Shown: positions 22,702 through 34,889 of the stretch, piece by piece
Numbering within the stretch: position 1 is the first letter of the stretch
How the letters are laid out: each line of letters starts with the position of its first letter
Assembly: GCA_022494885.1 (NCBI GenBank)
Contig: JAGVSM010004011.1
Span: 310,001 to 374,000 of the forward strand
Direction: 5' to 3'
DNA from: Micrasema longulum
Taxonomy: Eukaryota > Arthropoda > Insecta > Trichoptera > Brachycentridae
Length of the DNA stretch: 64,000 bases
Program-made: the position numbers and the translations under genes
Notes under the pieces: model-generated
Seen by the model: only the letters and a program-made list of their open reading frames with translations
Databases searched by the model: none
Told to the model about the DNA's origin: nothing

Positions 22702-24314
22702 GATTTTCCGGTGATAAATGATATTTCGAGTGCCTTTGTTCATTTTATTCACGGTTTTAATGTCACATTTTGAGTATAGACGACTCATAAAGCTAATGCC
22801 GCTAGTTAAGCTTTATGTCACGATAAATGTGTTTTCCTTGGAAAATACTACGGAGATTTTATGTGGCCTCGCGTCATAAATCCCTACCTACGTCTCATGT
22901 AGGTTACTATATAAATACATTGCCGAACGCGTATTCATATTTTATGTTTCATGTCCAGCGCACCTAATAAATAAAGAAGACTCGTAGGTACAAAACTAAA
23001 AACAAAATAGTTTTTCCTAATCCGTAATACGGGTTAGTATCTAGTATTAAATTTTTCAATTACTTCGAAAGGATTACGAAATTTGTACGTAAATAATTCC
23101 TATCTTAAAATCAACAAGCCAAAATTGATGTTTGATGTTTATCTTTTCAATATTCGATTAGTTTTTTCACGTCGCTGTCAAAAATTCGACGGTGTAATTT
23201 AAAGAATCGAGCGAAACGAATTAAACCAATATTTACAAAAGGCATATAATTATGAATATTATTAGCTATCTACGTACAATACGCATGCAGGTTCTAAATT
23301 ACGAACTTCGAGAATATGCCAACAAATTAACATAATATTATGAAGGTATGTGCTAGGTACCTACGTACTTATGTAAAAGAAGCTTTGTTTTGGATGTTAT
23401 CTTTTACAATTATTTGGCACCAAAGTCTGAAGAAAACTTTCTAGGACAAAGAAGTCTTATTTTTTATACGGTAATTAAGTACTGATTACATACATGTATT
23501 CATTAGCAGCCATCAAAGATCAAATAAAACGCAATCACAGGGACAATTTGTTTACTAACTGCATCATAATATTATTGTATACCTATTACAACACATTATT
23601 TGATAGTAAAACACGCGAGTCTGACTAAGTAGGTACTAGGAACCTTCTTAGAACAGCTGTTGGGATCATTGACCTACTTCGCTACCGATTGTACCAAACA
23701 GGGTCGAAACGTCAGAAAATATAGTGTGTTATATAATATATCGAGCCATGATCGCCAACACATTGTAACCGACAAAAACATATTTTTAAGGGCAGTACTT
23801 CTTCCTCTCAATTAAAAAGGAATACACTTTGAAAATCAAACTCCGTTTCGACTATTTGTTTTATTGATATCAATAAAATAAATATTCGAAGCAAAACTCG
23901 GTCCTGGAAGCATGTAATATTATTCCTTAATAATTAAAAAGAAAACAATCATGTAAAATATTGCTCCTGTCGGTTACGATGTTTTGGCGATCATAACTCG
24001 ATATGCATAATATGGGAATTTATATTTTTATCCGGTTTGTGGTTTCGCGATAGTGTTAGCGTGGGTCCAAGGTTCAAATCCCACTCTATCACAACTCGAT
24101 TATAATTTTTCCAGCACAAGTATTTACGTCCAAGAAAATGGTCTGAAAATTGAATTATTTGGGTTAATAATTATATATTTCAGCTTTAAAAATAAATTAA
24201 TCTCATCTACCAGTGTACGAGATGGAGAATTCGACATTATCTTGTTTGCAATTCTGTTCAACCTCTAATAATTAATATAAACATAAATACATTTTTTTAA
24301 TGCAAAAAATATTG
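22702..24314. other. Non-coding region, possibly intronic
   Basis: AT-rich; no exon recognised. A tRNA-like stretch at 24040-24093 carries a B box (GGTTCAAATCC) but no convincing A box or stem, so it is at most an old SINE fragment. Confidence 0.4.
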
Positions 24315-24468
24315 AAATTTGCAACAGAGAGGGAAAACATATTTGAGAAGGGAATATGGAAGTCTAGGCATTTACATATATTATGATCTGACATTGGGTA
24401 CAGTTTAAATGAAACCAGCCTTCTCTAAAAGCATTTAGACATACTGGAGTATTGTCAGACGATATACA
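24315..24468 (-). mobile_element. Family E element, truncated copy
   Basis: Holds the arm (GCAACAGAGAGGGAAAAC, AGTCTAGGCATTTACA) and, at the right, a piece of the outer segment (AAGCATTTAGACATACT). Immediately followed by a K fragment and then a SINE B tail, forming a string of three broken repeats. Confidence 0.65.
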
Positions 24469-24472
24469 GCAA

Positions 24473-24694
24473 TAAATCTGTATAAGAGAGATAATGAATA
24501 TATAACTCATAACAAGGACTCATAACAGATACGCTGTTCTGTGGTCGGTGTTTGAGTGGAAGAGATTCAGTCGGTTATTGGCAGTGGGCTGGGGTGCACG
24601 CAAGTAAGATGACCGGCGTATTTACGATTTTTAATTTATTTTACTATAGGAGGGCTAAATTATTTTGGTATGTTTATAAATTATTACTGAGAGA
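24473..24694 (+). mobile_element. Family K element, internal fragment
   Basis: Matches 12658-12760 and 13120-13215, i.e. family K without the LINE insertion. Shared strings include ACAGCAATAAATCTGTATAA, TTATTGGCAGTGGG and AAGATGACCGGCGTATTTAC. It therefore shows the empty-site order for the LINE at 12764-13113. Confidence 0.75.
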
Positions 24695-24695
24695 C

Positions 24696-24800
24696 TGATC
24701 ATCTTACCTTCATATAACAAAAAAAATCGAGATACACTGCGATTGGTGCACCAATGCAGTTCCCTACGCTCCATTAGGTGCGGAAAGGGAATGGAAAATG
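24696..24800 (+). mobile_element. SINE family B tail fragment
   Basis: Only the 3' body of family B remains (ACTGATCATCTTACCTTCAT, then CTGCGATTGGTGCACCAATG and GGTGCGGAAAGGGAAT). The tRNA-like head is missing. Confidence 0.7.
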
Positions 24801-25443
24801 AAAAAGAGTCTGGCTTTTAGGTTGGGAAGGCAATTTATGAAATAATATTATAACATATTTTTCAAACAAACCGTATTTTATAATATGTATACAGGAAATA
24901 GATACATTTTTATTAATATTCAGAGTACACAGATAAGATAAAGGTAGGTAACCTACCTGTTACCAATACAAGCTTAAGAATTAAAAATATAAATTGATAC
25001 TCGCAGATTAGGAAACATGGTCTCCCTATTTGTAAAGCACTCAAGATCGCACACAAGATGGAAGAAAATTAATAATTATTTCCGTGATAGCTGAGGTTAT
25101 TAAATAAAGTATTTTTACATGAAAACGCCATTTCGTGATACAAGTCAGCTGCGCTTCGTGTTTTTTCAATGAAGAAATCATCATTAGGCACTTAGTATTC
25201 AATTTGATCACGATTTCAAGTTATTTTGTACCTCTGCCTCTGCTTAGAAATTATCATGGCCATGAATAAGTCCGTAGAGTGAAGAATTCGAATGCATGGT
25301 ACACAGTACCCACCAGGGGCGTGCGGTGGGGATTTTGATTAGCCAAGCAATTAATATATAGGTAATTGGTCCATAATAATTTACACTGCCCTTTAGAAAT
25401 TAAAGACAAACTAAATACTACATACATATGATCAGAAATAATG
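24801..25443. other. Intergenic DNA, nothing recognised
   Basis: AT-rich, no supported feature. Confidence 0.45.
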
Positions 25444-25640
25444 ACAATAATTATTGCAACAAAGAGGGAAAATATTTTTGAGAAGAGAATATGGAAGTCT
25501 AGGCATTTACAGGGCTTATGACCTATCATTGGCTGGTCCCTCTTTGTTGCAATAAGTTTAAATATAAATATCTCCCAAGGGAGGAAATCCAGCCAGTCGC
25601 AAGCATTTGGACATACTCAAACATTGTTACAATAATTTTA
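25444..25640 (-). mobile_element. Family E element, internally deleted copy
   Basis: Left arm (GCAACAAAGAGGGAAAAT to CAGGGCTTATGACC), then a jump to the outer segment (GGGAGGAAATCCAGCCAGTC, CATACTCAAACATTGTT). Flanked by ACAATAATT on both sides (25444-25452 and 25629-25637). It has the same outer-segment-on-one-side layout as the other E copies, here in inverse orientation. Confidence 0.7.
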
Positions 25641-26039
25641 CATTAGCAGTAATAAATTGTTATAACAAATCAACCTACTTCACTATATACACTGTAATAA
25701 ATAACTGCTAAGTATTTTTTGGCGTAATATTTTATTTGACTAAAATACAGTGAAATCAAAATTGATATTATCTTGTTAACAATATGACTTTTCAACGAAA
25801 AAGAATTAGTCATTATTTGAACGCGAAAAATCAATATAGTAGATTAGAAACTTTTTCTTTTGGCAAATAAACATTTTAACTGATGGAATGTTTGAATGAA
25901 ATTCTACGTTTTATTGTGTATTCCTACTTCATTACAAAATAATTATTATACTATTATGTTCAGTGCCAAAATCGTATATGTGCTGAATCGCGTCAAAACT
26001 ACACGATAAATAATGTATCAGTATGTTTCGATTGCTTCC

Positions 26040-26250
26040 ACAGTCTAGTGAGAATTTCAGTTTGCGCCTGCGCGCGAATTGCGCGTTCGGTAAGGCGCTG
26101 GAACGGAATTCGGTATTTGGTTCTATCGTTCTTTGCTCGAGATCGGTACACAGCCAGCCAGTAGAAAGTATGCACAGATCAGTGCGCGCATGCGCTGATG
26201 AATGGATGTGCTTGGGGGTTACGTTACTTTTTAAGATTGTTTTATAAGGT
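26040..26250. promoter_or_regulatory. Promoter-like island with two NRF-1/EWG-type sites
   Basis: A GC-richer, CpG-rich stretch of about 210 bp. TGCGCCTGCGC (26063-26073) and GCGCATGCGC (26186-26195) closely match the palindromic site bound by NRF-1 and its insect homologue Erect wing. Arthropod initiator-like TCAGTT and TCAGTG occur at about 26057 and 26179. Frames on both strands are open but look accidental. No downstream exon was identified, so the direction and target are unknown. Confidence 0.5.
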
Positions 26251-26419
26251 GATAGTAAAACTCCTCTGCAATTCATCGCGATTATTATTATAATTTTTTT
26301 TTTTACAGAAATCTAAATTTTATGTAGGTATTATGACTGATAATTAATTTATAAAACATTTTATTTTAAAAACATTATTTTACTAAATTTAGGGGGAAGC
26401 AATAGTTCCATGCGTTCTA

Positions 26420-26655
26420 TGAACGGACGGAGATGGAAATATGAAAGTCTAGGCATTTTTTACAGGGTTGACCACTAAAAATATTATGAGGGGTTGCGTA
26501 GCAGGTGAAATAATTCAATCAAGGTCAGAAGTCAGTACCTTCACAAAAATCAACCTATGGAAATAATGAAGAAATATGGATGCTCAAACCTAGACAAAAT
26601 GGTTAAGCAGTGTGTAAAGTGGCCACTTAAACCAGCCAATGACAGGTCTTATTAG
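26420..26655. repeat. Fragment of repeat family E
   Basis: Degenerate copy: AAGTCTAGGCATTTTTTACA at the left, TGTGTAAAGTGGCCACTTAA and CCAGCCAATGACAGGTC at the right. A complete MITE adjoins it at 26660. Confidence 0.65.
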
Positions 26656-27065
26656 TTATATGAGGGTACTACTTGCAAACCCGGCAAAATACATCTTTCT
26701 TTATTTTGAGCAAATCACAAAAAACTAGTACAATACTTAACTTTTTTAAAACTATTTTTTAAAATTATAATCATTTAATATTTTATACGTAAGCATTAAT
26801 GACATAAGCATGATTGTGTCAAGAAACAGTAGTGAAATAATACATTTAATTTTTTACATTACCAACTTTGCAATACTCAAGTAGAGGTTGCCATGTTTGC
26901 AACAAAGCCGATAATTTAAAAGTCAAGTCTTACAAATTAAGCCTTTTTCAAACTGACAATGTTAAAATTATTTAAAAAAATTGTATGCTGAATTAGTTTC
27001 AATGAATATCTAACTTTTTTTAAATGTTGGATTTTGCCGGGTTTGCAAGTAGTACCCTCATTTAT
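26656..27065. mobile_element. MITE with perfect 31-bp ends and 4-bp duplication
   Basis: Element body 26660-27061 (402 bp). The first 31 bases, from ATGAGGGTACTACTTGCAAA through CCCGGCAAAAT, are repeated exactly in inverse order at the other end. TTAT flanks both sides (26656-26659 and 27062-27065), consistent with a 4-bp target duplication. The interior is AT-rich and non-coding. Perfect ends suggest recent mobility. Superfamily not assigned. Confidence 0.88.
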
Positions 27066-28134
27066 GAAATAAGTCATACAATATTTACAGTGTGTTCGAA
27101 TGTTTAATAAGCCCATGTTAATGTGTTAGTGCCCGTCGGCGAACCAAGGGAATATACAATTTATGTGTGTGTAATTATGCACATGTGAATGATTTACATG
27201 AAAACTTTTTGTTATATACATATGCAAAGTGTATTAAAGATTCACTGAATTATTTTTATATATGCTTTATTAAGTTAGTTCACAACATCTTATTAACGAA
27301 TATAAGCTTTTAATAACATTAAAATTTTTACAATAAAATAAATAAAACAACTTTGTTTTTAACCACCGACCGGTTTCAGAGCAAACAAGCTTCTTTGTCA
27401 AGGTTTACGTAACTAATGAATTGATTCCTTTTTATTTTATTTCTATCGTGTTTACTAAATACTACACGTGGACACAATAAATCAAGTCAGATGGACTGTA
27501 CACATTCACGTGTAAACGACCTTTTAATCAATTTTTTTTTACGATATTAATAGTGTTGCAATTGTTAGATTCGTTCTTGAAATTTGAATTAAAGTAATAA
27601 TCGTGGAAATCAGAATTAATATGTAGCTACATTATCTAAGTCCTTCATTCAATCAATGTACTGGGTGGGAACGTACTATATTTTAGAGTTTGCATTGATA
27701 AGTATTAACATAAACAATATTCGCAGAATACAAATTCGCTGTTGGCCTCTATTTGCATAACTCGCAGCATGGAATATTTAAAATACCAAACCCACATGCT
27801 TGTACATAACATGACATAGCTAGGAATAACTAAACATGTCTTTGGCTCTGAACTCGGCAAGGGAAGGGATTTACAAATTTGTATACTCGATTCATAACAG
27901 AAATATAAAACGAAAATTGTTTTTTGCGGCTTCAGAGATTTAGTTTGTTTGTTTATAATTTTTTCCCCTCAAATACACTTTGGGCATACGTCCTTCATTC
28001 AACTTCTACTTACTTTAATATATTTTTCCAACGTTCACAGTAAAAGTACCTTTTACATTTACTTTTTGTGCTTTAAGTAGATTGTATTTCGTAAATAAGT
28101 AAAGTAGAACTTCGAATTAGGGAGTGAAAAAAAA
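27066..28134. other. Intergenic DNA, nothing recognised
   Basis: AT-rich with no supported gene. Confidence 0.5.
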
Positions 28135-28370
28135 ATTAAATGACTATTGTCCATGCGATGATATTTCTTCACAGAGTTGTCGAACATCTGTTATTTCAGT
28201 GCCCATTTTTGAGTTTACAACGCCACAATCTTGAAGCAGAATGCAGGAAAGATGGAATATCCTTAACATATATCCACACTGTAGTTAAAAGTAGTTATCA
28301 TGCGCCATTGTTTTTGAACTTTGCAACAATGGTGATTGGACTTATAAAGGTAATAAACCAAAATCAGTGA
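28135..28370 (+). pseudogene. LINE ORF2 C-terminal remnant
   Basis: The translation VVEHLLFQCPFLSLQRHNLE fits the conserved His-Cys region (EHxxFxCP) found after the reverse transcriptase of I/R1/Jockey-type LINEs. The preceding bases encode the expected C-x-C part (CPCDD) in another frame, so the copy is frameshifted. No tail or boundary is clear. It is a decayed fragment. Confidence 0.65.
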
Positions 28371-30419
28371 TCGAACATTTCATTTCCAAGACAAACAAAA
28401 ACGATTTTTCTCCGAGTACCTTAGCCTTGTACATGACACGTAAGGTTACTAAATACAGGGGTCCAAATATATATATATATATAAAAAGAAGGAATCATTA
28501 GGGATCGTGAAAACCAAGGCATTTTTAGGGCTCATCTCACTCTGTGACATTCACCATTCCGCCTAATGTTTGTGATTTCCACATATATGTACATATCTTT
28601 AAAAAATCCTTATATCTAGTCAAAGCATACGTCCTTTTCAATTATTCGCAACGTTTTCATAGACGACATCTTTGAATTTTTTTGTGATTTTTTTATAGCA
28701 ATGTTCTTTATTTGAATTCTTCTACTGGGTGACAAAAACACTGACTAATAAAAGTACGAACAGAGATACTACAACTTTCTGGCACCTAAACTTTATACAT
28801 ATAGGCCTATTCTGCCGCCGCCCCGTAAGCAAGAAGCCAGTTATTTGCACAAGTCATATTTTGAGATATTACACCTTTTAGTATTTGTCAAAATTACGCG
28901 AAATTTTTTAAGAGCTCAAATATTAAATGGTTCGAAATTTCTTGTAAAATATTAGCTCATATTTAGCTCATTTTGTTATTTTTGCCAAAAAACTGATTTT
29001 TTTCTTACGCCGGGAGTGTTGTATACAGACTTTTAATTATTTATAACATTCATTACTTCAACCATGTTTCCTTCATACCAGTGGCGAATGGTGATTTTAT
29101 TTAAAGGTAAGCTATAAAAAATATCATATATTTGTACGTACATAGAAGGTACATAATATAATGTAAGTAACATATACAATAAATTGATATTTTTATGTGA
29201 TTCTGTGTGATACAACAACTCTCATCCATGAAATCAACTCAAACGACGTAACTTCGTGATAAATGACATTATATAGATATACTATCCATAACTTTCATAC
29301 GTAACTCATTAAAAAATAAATAAAAAATAGCAATATGAATTCAGTCGATATTCGGTATTCAATTGAAATGTCAGCTGTCCGAATTGTTCTAGAAATTAAT
29401 AGTGCTAAAAACAACCGCGTCGAGCGCTATATGTCCTGCAATATGATGCATAAAAGTAATTATGGTCTTATGTCAAAAGTCCCATCTCAAAGAAAAAATA
29501 GCCATTAAGAAATAATGTTTGAAATACTGTTTTCCAAATCAAGAATATTCAAATGATTTATGTTTTCTGCAAGTTTAATCTAGAAGAAAAAACCCGCACT
29601 GGGGTTAAGACATTCAAAATATAGTACACTTATTTGTATGAAAAAATAAGCTGGAATAATCGGCTAGTTTTTTGGCTCTCCGCAGGCGCTAGCGCGCTTT
29701 ATTAATATTTATATTTATATTAGGATAAAAATACAAACGGTGGAAATGATTTAAAATAAATAGTAATTATTTATTTGTTTTCCTGTTAATAAAGTTACAG
29801 TAAAACATTATTATGGTTAGTCAAATATAATGGTAAGCTGCGCATAATCGCTTCTATACACGGTTCGCCCCTGCTTCATACACGAACGTATATTATTTAC
29901 AATTTATTTTCGCCTGTAATTATTTTCTATTTCTCCCTAATTTAACGCACTCGGTTACATTCTACTGAGTATTCCATATTACGTGACTAAATAATATGCA
30001 ATTAAATAATATCGCCGGAGGATTTAATTATATCGAAGTAAAACCACTTCTACAATTTGATTCCTAGAAATTGGTAATTAAACGTAAAATTATTAATTCA
30101 ATAAGCATTAGTCATAAGAAATGATTGTTTGTCGATAATAAGGCCCACGGACTCAGCAGCAGCATATTTGTGTACAAGTACTATTATAATCAATATTTGA
30201 AGTACGTACTAAATTGTATGCGTGTTCGTTATTATATAATAAGTACAATAATAATCATTAATCATATTCATTGGTTTGCTCGTTATTAATTCAATCAGAT
30301 AATTATACTAAATACAATGAGCTAATTTATTTGCGGTCCGGAGTAAATATGCCCGAATAGATTATTAGGAAATATATACATAAAATAATTAGGTTTCCAG
30401 AAAACTTGTTCAACAAAAG
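28371..30419. other. Intergenic DNA with a small E fragment
   Basis: A short (TA)n run lies at 28466-28483. A degenerate piece of family E (CATTCACCATTCCGCCTAAT) lies at 28490-28570. Nothing else is supported. Confidence 0.45.
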
Positions 30420-30970
30420 TTTTTCGCAAGATATTTGTTCCCTGACTTTTTTTCGCAGACAATTCACCGCCGGTTCGCCACAGCATTTCTTCGCCAAACC
30501 TCATTTATTCGCAATGACATTTCGCACGAGGTAAGTCTAAATCGCCCATTTGCAGAAAAGCAATGACAAACTTTTAAAAATGTATTAATGCTTGTACTTT
30601 TGTTTACTGACCCAGCATTCCTTGTGGTATTTGCTTATTTGACTGTTGAAATATTAGAAGAACACTGCAGCATCATAATTAATAGTGTTATTCTCGATAT
30701 TTTTCGCAATTGATTTGAAACAGTACTTAATATGAGGTATATCTTACTCAAAAAAATTGTACAGATACGTGACTGTTTTCCTAAGAAAAAACAATGCAAT
30801 TAAAATGCATTCATAACTAAAAACAGACTAATTTAACTGACAGTATACTTCTGGAGTTTTCTTCGCAGCGACAATTTACCGCCGACTGAGTTGTTCACCT
30901 CAGCACTTGTTCGCCGAATATTCATTCGCCATAACATTTAATAGCCTATACACTTGTTCGCCAAATATTT
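30420..30970. repeat. Irregular TTCGC-rich repeat, two clusters
   Basis: TTCGC, often extended to TTCGCCA, occurs six times in 30423-30527 and four times in 30862-30961, with one between (about 30706). Spacing is about 13-45 bases. In such AT-rich DNA this density is not expected by chance. It looks like a decayed minisatellite or a clustered protein-binding array. The class is unknown. Confidence 0.5.
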
Positions 30971-31220
30971 ATTTAACAAGTTTACAAAAGCAAAAAACGG
31001 AGGATTTAAAGTTTGCTTAAATATTTTGTACAAAACGCCATCAAGTAAACAGATGCATATCTTGAATGGGTGAGTAATTAAGTTAAGAACTCTGGCTGAT
31101 AGCATTATGACTTATCTGTATACCATTACGCTGACTTCTGCATTTTTACAGATTTTTTTTCAATATTATTTCATGCGTATTTTATTCTTAAAAAGTTTTT
31201 ATACAAAATTCATTTTTACG

Positions 31221-32534
31221 CGGTGATGTAACATCGTGTTACCACAAGCAAAATACAAAATATTCTGAAGTTCAGATATTTGAAAAAAAAACATAGAGTC
31301 GCACTGTTAAATAATTCCTTTTCCAGAATTTATAAAAAATATTCTGTAATTTACTCCTGCTATAGCAAAACAAATTGAAAATCATGAATACGCTGGTCAT
31401 ATAACTAGCCCGTACTCACGCCCACTGCCAATAACCGAATGATAAAACAAATGTCTTATTTTGTTTTGGTCTTTTTTACACAAACACCAATCACAGAACA
31501 GCGTCTCTGTCTTTTTGGTATAAGTTCAATTCTCTTGCTCTTTCTTGTATAGTAAAACAAATTTATTTAGATTTATTGTAATGTAACGTATAACGTTAAG
31601 TCTATTGCGTTCTTTTATTTTTTAATTGCTTTTTATTGGTGATTCGTGTAAGTAGATTCACCTTTGCATTTTTAAAAATAAATTTATGATAGCAGATAGT
31701 AAATTAATTCTCCAAACTGACAATATGAGCTAGTGGATGCAGCCAACAAAATATTAGAAATGTACTCAGACCAGAGTAAATCAACGTGAAATAACACTGA
31801 CTAACCTGGTTTTGAGTCCTCTTCCTTGTCGGCGATCAGCTCACGCTATTAGGAAAATTGGTAATCAGGAACACTGCAAGCACAATTTCATCTGGAGACG
31901 GCAAATGATGATGAACGGCGATGGATGATGTAATGTTTGCGGCGTTGTGCGAGTTTAGGGGAAGTTATAATAACTTTCACGGCAAAAATAGCAAAATACT
32001 TTTGTCAATTCAAAAAGCGTGCAAACATAGCTCGTTGGAAAAGCGAAGAGAAGAGCGTGTGGGCCAAAACAGAGTAGCCAATCCAAAAATGTCCCGCCAG
32101 GCGTAGCAACCTCACAAAACCAAAATTAGCCAGTATCTACTTACATATGATTCTTCTGGCTAAAATACATCGAAAGAAATTATCAGCTCAACCAACTGAC
32201 ATGTATTTATTTTTTGGAACATTTAATTATAATTTATTTATGCCAATAAGATATTTGATTGAAATATTTGCATCTCATTACAAACATCATCAACATTGTT
32301 TTCAGCCACATAGAGCAGAGTGTCACCGGCATCACTTTCATTCGTATAATTATTCTTCGCATAGTAAGGATAAATATTTTTTGTATCGAAATCCAGCATA
32401 TTTATACAAATTTTACTTACCAAATCCGATGTGAAAAAGTCAATTTGAAGATCACAAAAAATACAAATTTATAATTTAAATAGATAAGAGATATTTCAAC
32501 TCTTGTATCCTATGAAGACTCGTGTTACATCATG
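31221..32534 (-). mobile_element. Family K element, longest copy
   Basis: Runs from CGGTGATGTAACATCGTGTT at the left to CGTGTTACATCATGG at the right, the two ends being short imperfect inverted repeats. A minus-strand frame at about 32238-32455 encodes SKICINMLDFDTKNIY followed by YAKN and an acidic segment. The same block appears in the copy at 12.5 kb. The stretch 31565-32190 has no counterpart in the other copies and may be the fuller interior or a separate insertion. Confidence 0.65.
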
Positions 32535-33544
32535 GCCGCACAAGAGTTTTGCATCTTGCTGGATTCTTGGAGGGGTAAACATAGAGGATAGAATGCAATA
32601 CTTCTGCATTTTTGTATTTAATTTTTTTTTCTTAAATTTTACCCGAAATTTCTCTAAAATGTAAAAAAAAACATTAAAACATTGAAATAATACACGTTTT
32701 GATATTATCCGCGTATAACTCCACCAATCAATCATAGACGTGAGTAATGACAACAAATTCCAATAAATTAGCCTATGTAGGATATATTTGGTTTGGAATT
32801 TATCTCGTTGTGATAAAGTTGGCAAATAACATTTAAAAAAAATAAAAAATCTTTAAATACAAAATAGATGCAAGTTGACTTATTGCTAAAAGCAATATTT
32901 TAGAACCAATGAAAGCAAACTGATGGAAATTGGTCTTATGTAATTCCGTACTTTTTATTTTAATTTTATGTAACTACACATATTTTTAAAATTATGGCTG
33001 TAAATTAGAGCTTGTGCATATAAATTAATTAATGAAATAATTTGTAACTTTTTATATGACGATGAAAGGAACGCATAGAATGTGAAATCGGGTAAGGACT
33101 TTGGAAGAAGACCGGATCGAGGAAAGAAGAGGATTGAAGAGGAATAAAACGAAAGAAAATTACGGCAATTTTAATTATATGTAACTAAACATCGCACGGA
33201 ATCCAGGATCGGCCGCCAGATGGCGCTGTCCAACATTATAAAAAGAAGATTTACAGACAGATATCTCTCTTTTTCTCGCCCGACGGCTCCAAACAAATAC
33301 GTTCAGTCTAATCTCTAAAGCTCATTATTTAAAATTATTTTAGCTTCCTAGCTTCCTTCCTATATTTAGCTTTTTAAACCCAGCGAAAAATAAATCTCAC
33401 CTACCTTAATAATCCTTATCATCGTTTATAATTTAATACTCTTGACCTACATCATTCTAAATGACTGTGATTAACTTATCTCAAATCAGGATAATCTTCC
33501 AAGAGATCATATCCCGACAGATAATATATTATGTAATAATGTTT
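32535..33544. other. Intergenic DNA, one promoter-like patch
   Basis: No coding frame recognised. The only feature is the motif cluster at 33214-33250, listed separately. Confidence 0.45.
33214..33250. promoter_or_regulatory. CTCF-like motif next to a TATA sequence
   Basis: CGCCAGATGGCGCTG (33214-33228) resembles the core of insect CTCF sites (AGRKGGCGC). A TATA-like TTATAAAAAG follows at 33237. Similar CCAGATGGCGCT strings are also common in insect repeats, so a regulatory role is only a possibility. Confidence 0.3.
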
Positions 33545-33955
33545 CAGGCGTTTCTTAATGATCAAAGAAGGTGCCCTTTTACACGAAGAGGTAGTTCATT
33601 TCAGAGCCTGGTATCTTGAACAGAAAATTAATGAGGAAGTTTAGTGCTACGGAATATTTAAAACGTTTTCTTACACGCGGCAAAAATCAGAGCATTTGAT
33701 TGTAAGTTTTTCGAAAATGTATAAAAAAAAGATTTTTATAAAAACTACTACTTTGAACTACGTCACAAGTTCTTGTAATCAACCAATTAATTACAGTGTT
33801 GGATAGATTTCCAGTTCCCGGGAACCCAATTCACCAATCAGGACAACTCACCGACAGCAATTTGTGACGTCACGGGCGGAGTAATAAAAAAAATACGAAA
33901 CTTTTTTTTTTAAACTACTGAACTTCATTATTATTGAAGGATAATGTGGAAATGT
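33545..33955 (+). repeat. Dispersed repeat H, copy 2
   Basis: Aligns with 13870-14410: AATGAGGAAGTTTAGTGCTA, then AGATTTCCAGTTCCCGGG, ACTCACCGACAGCAATTTGT, ACGTCACGGGCGGAG and CTACTGAACTTC. No coding frame is conserved. Confidence 0.6.
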
Positions 33956-34889
33956 CAAAGAATAAAAAAAATGTACATTTTTTTCAGAAATAAATATAAG
34001 TTTGTAATATTGCAACTAAATACAAATTTTATGTAAATTTAATACCTATATTTACGTTAACGTTTCCCATTACATAAAAGAAAAAAAAACTATTTTTCAT
34101 ACATAATGGGGAGTGACGTCTTACAATAATGTGTTTATTTTATTTTTAATTAGTAAATAATTTCAGCATAAAATGTAAATTACAAAAAAATAATTTAGGT
34201 ACGGTGTTTGCAATCAGTACTACACAAAAAAATAATAATTATAACTTTTCACTTCTTTCTTGAATATATTGTATTCCTGACTGCATTTTTATATATTAAA
34301 GGAATACTGTATTTGAAAAAACAGTAAAATATGTGACATTTCATATTCAATAGTAAATATAATAAGATTAAGTCACACAAGCAACAAATAATCACGAACT
34401 TCTTAAAAAGTAAAATTATTCAATCAAATTCTCCTATGAAAATATTATACGTTTTTAATATGCATTCTTGGCACTTCTATTCAAATAAAATGTTTTTCAT
34501 AATGATATATTACCATTGGTTAGAAGAAGCTATTGTATTATATTATACCTACGTAAAATGTTTTATTTACTTAGTGTGTCGGAAAGTCTAGGCTTTATGC
34601 CAAAAATCTAAAAACACAATAATGAAAAATACAGACAAACGTAGGTACAATTATGTATATGTGTTTAATTAGATACATCCATCACATATGGCCAGCAGCA
34701 TTATTTTGAAAGACAGACTCTTCTTTGTTATATTTCGATCGCCTTATTTGAATATTTTTTGTGGTTCTTGTAGGATTATTTTGAGTGACAGACCTTTATT
34801 ATATTTCGGTTGCTCCAAAAACCAAAAAAACAGATTCTGAAGTCCAAAGGGTTGAAATTTAAAAGTGCCTAAGACTTTAATTCACCAAA
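33956..34889. other. Intergenic DNA, nothing recognised
   Basis: AT-rich, with no supported gene. Confidence 0.5.

Noticed and set aside
24040..24093. tRNA-like string with a GGTTCAAATCC B box
   Set aside because: No convincing A box or stems and no second copy in the window.
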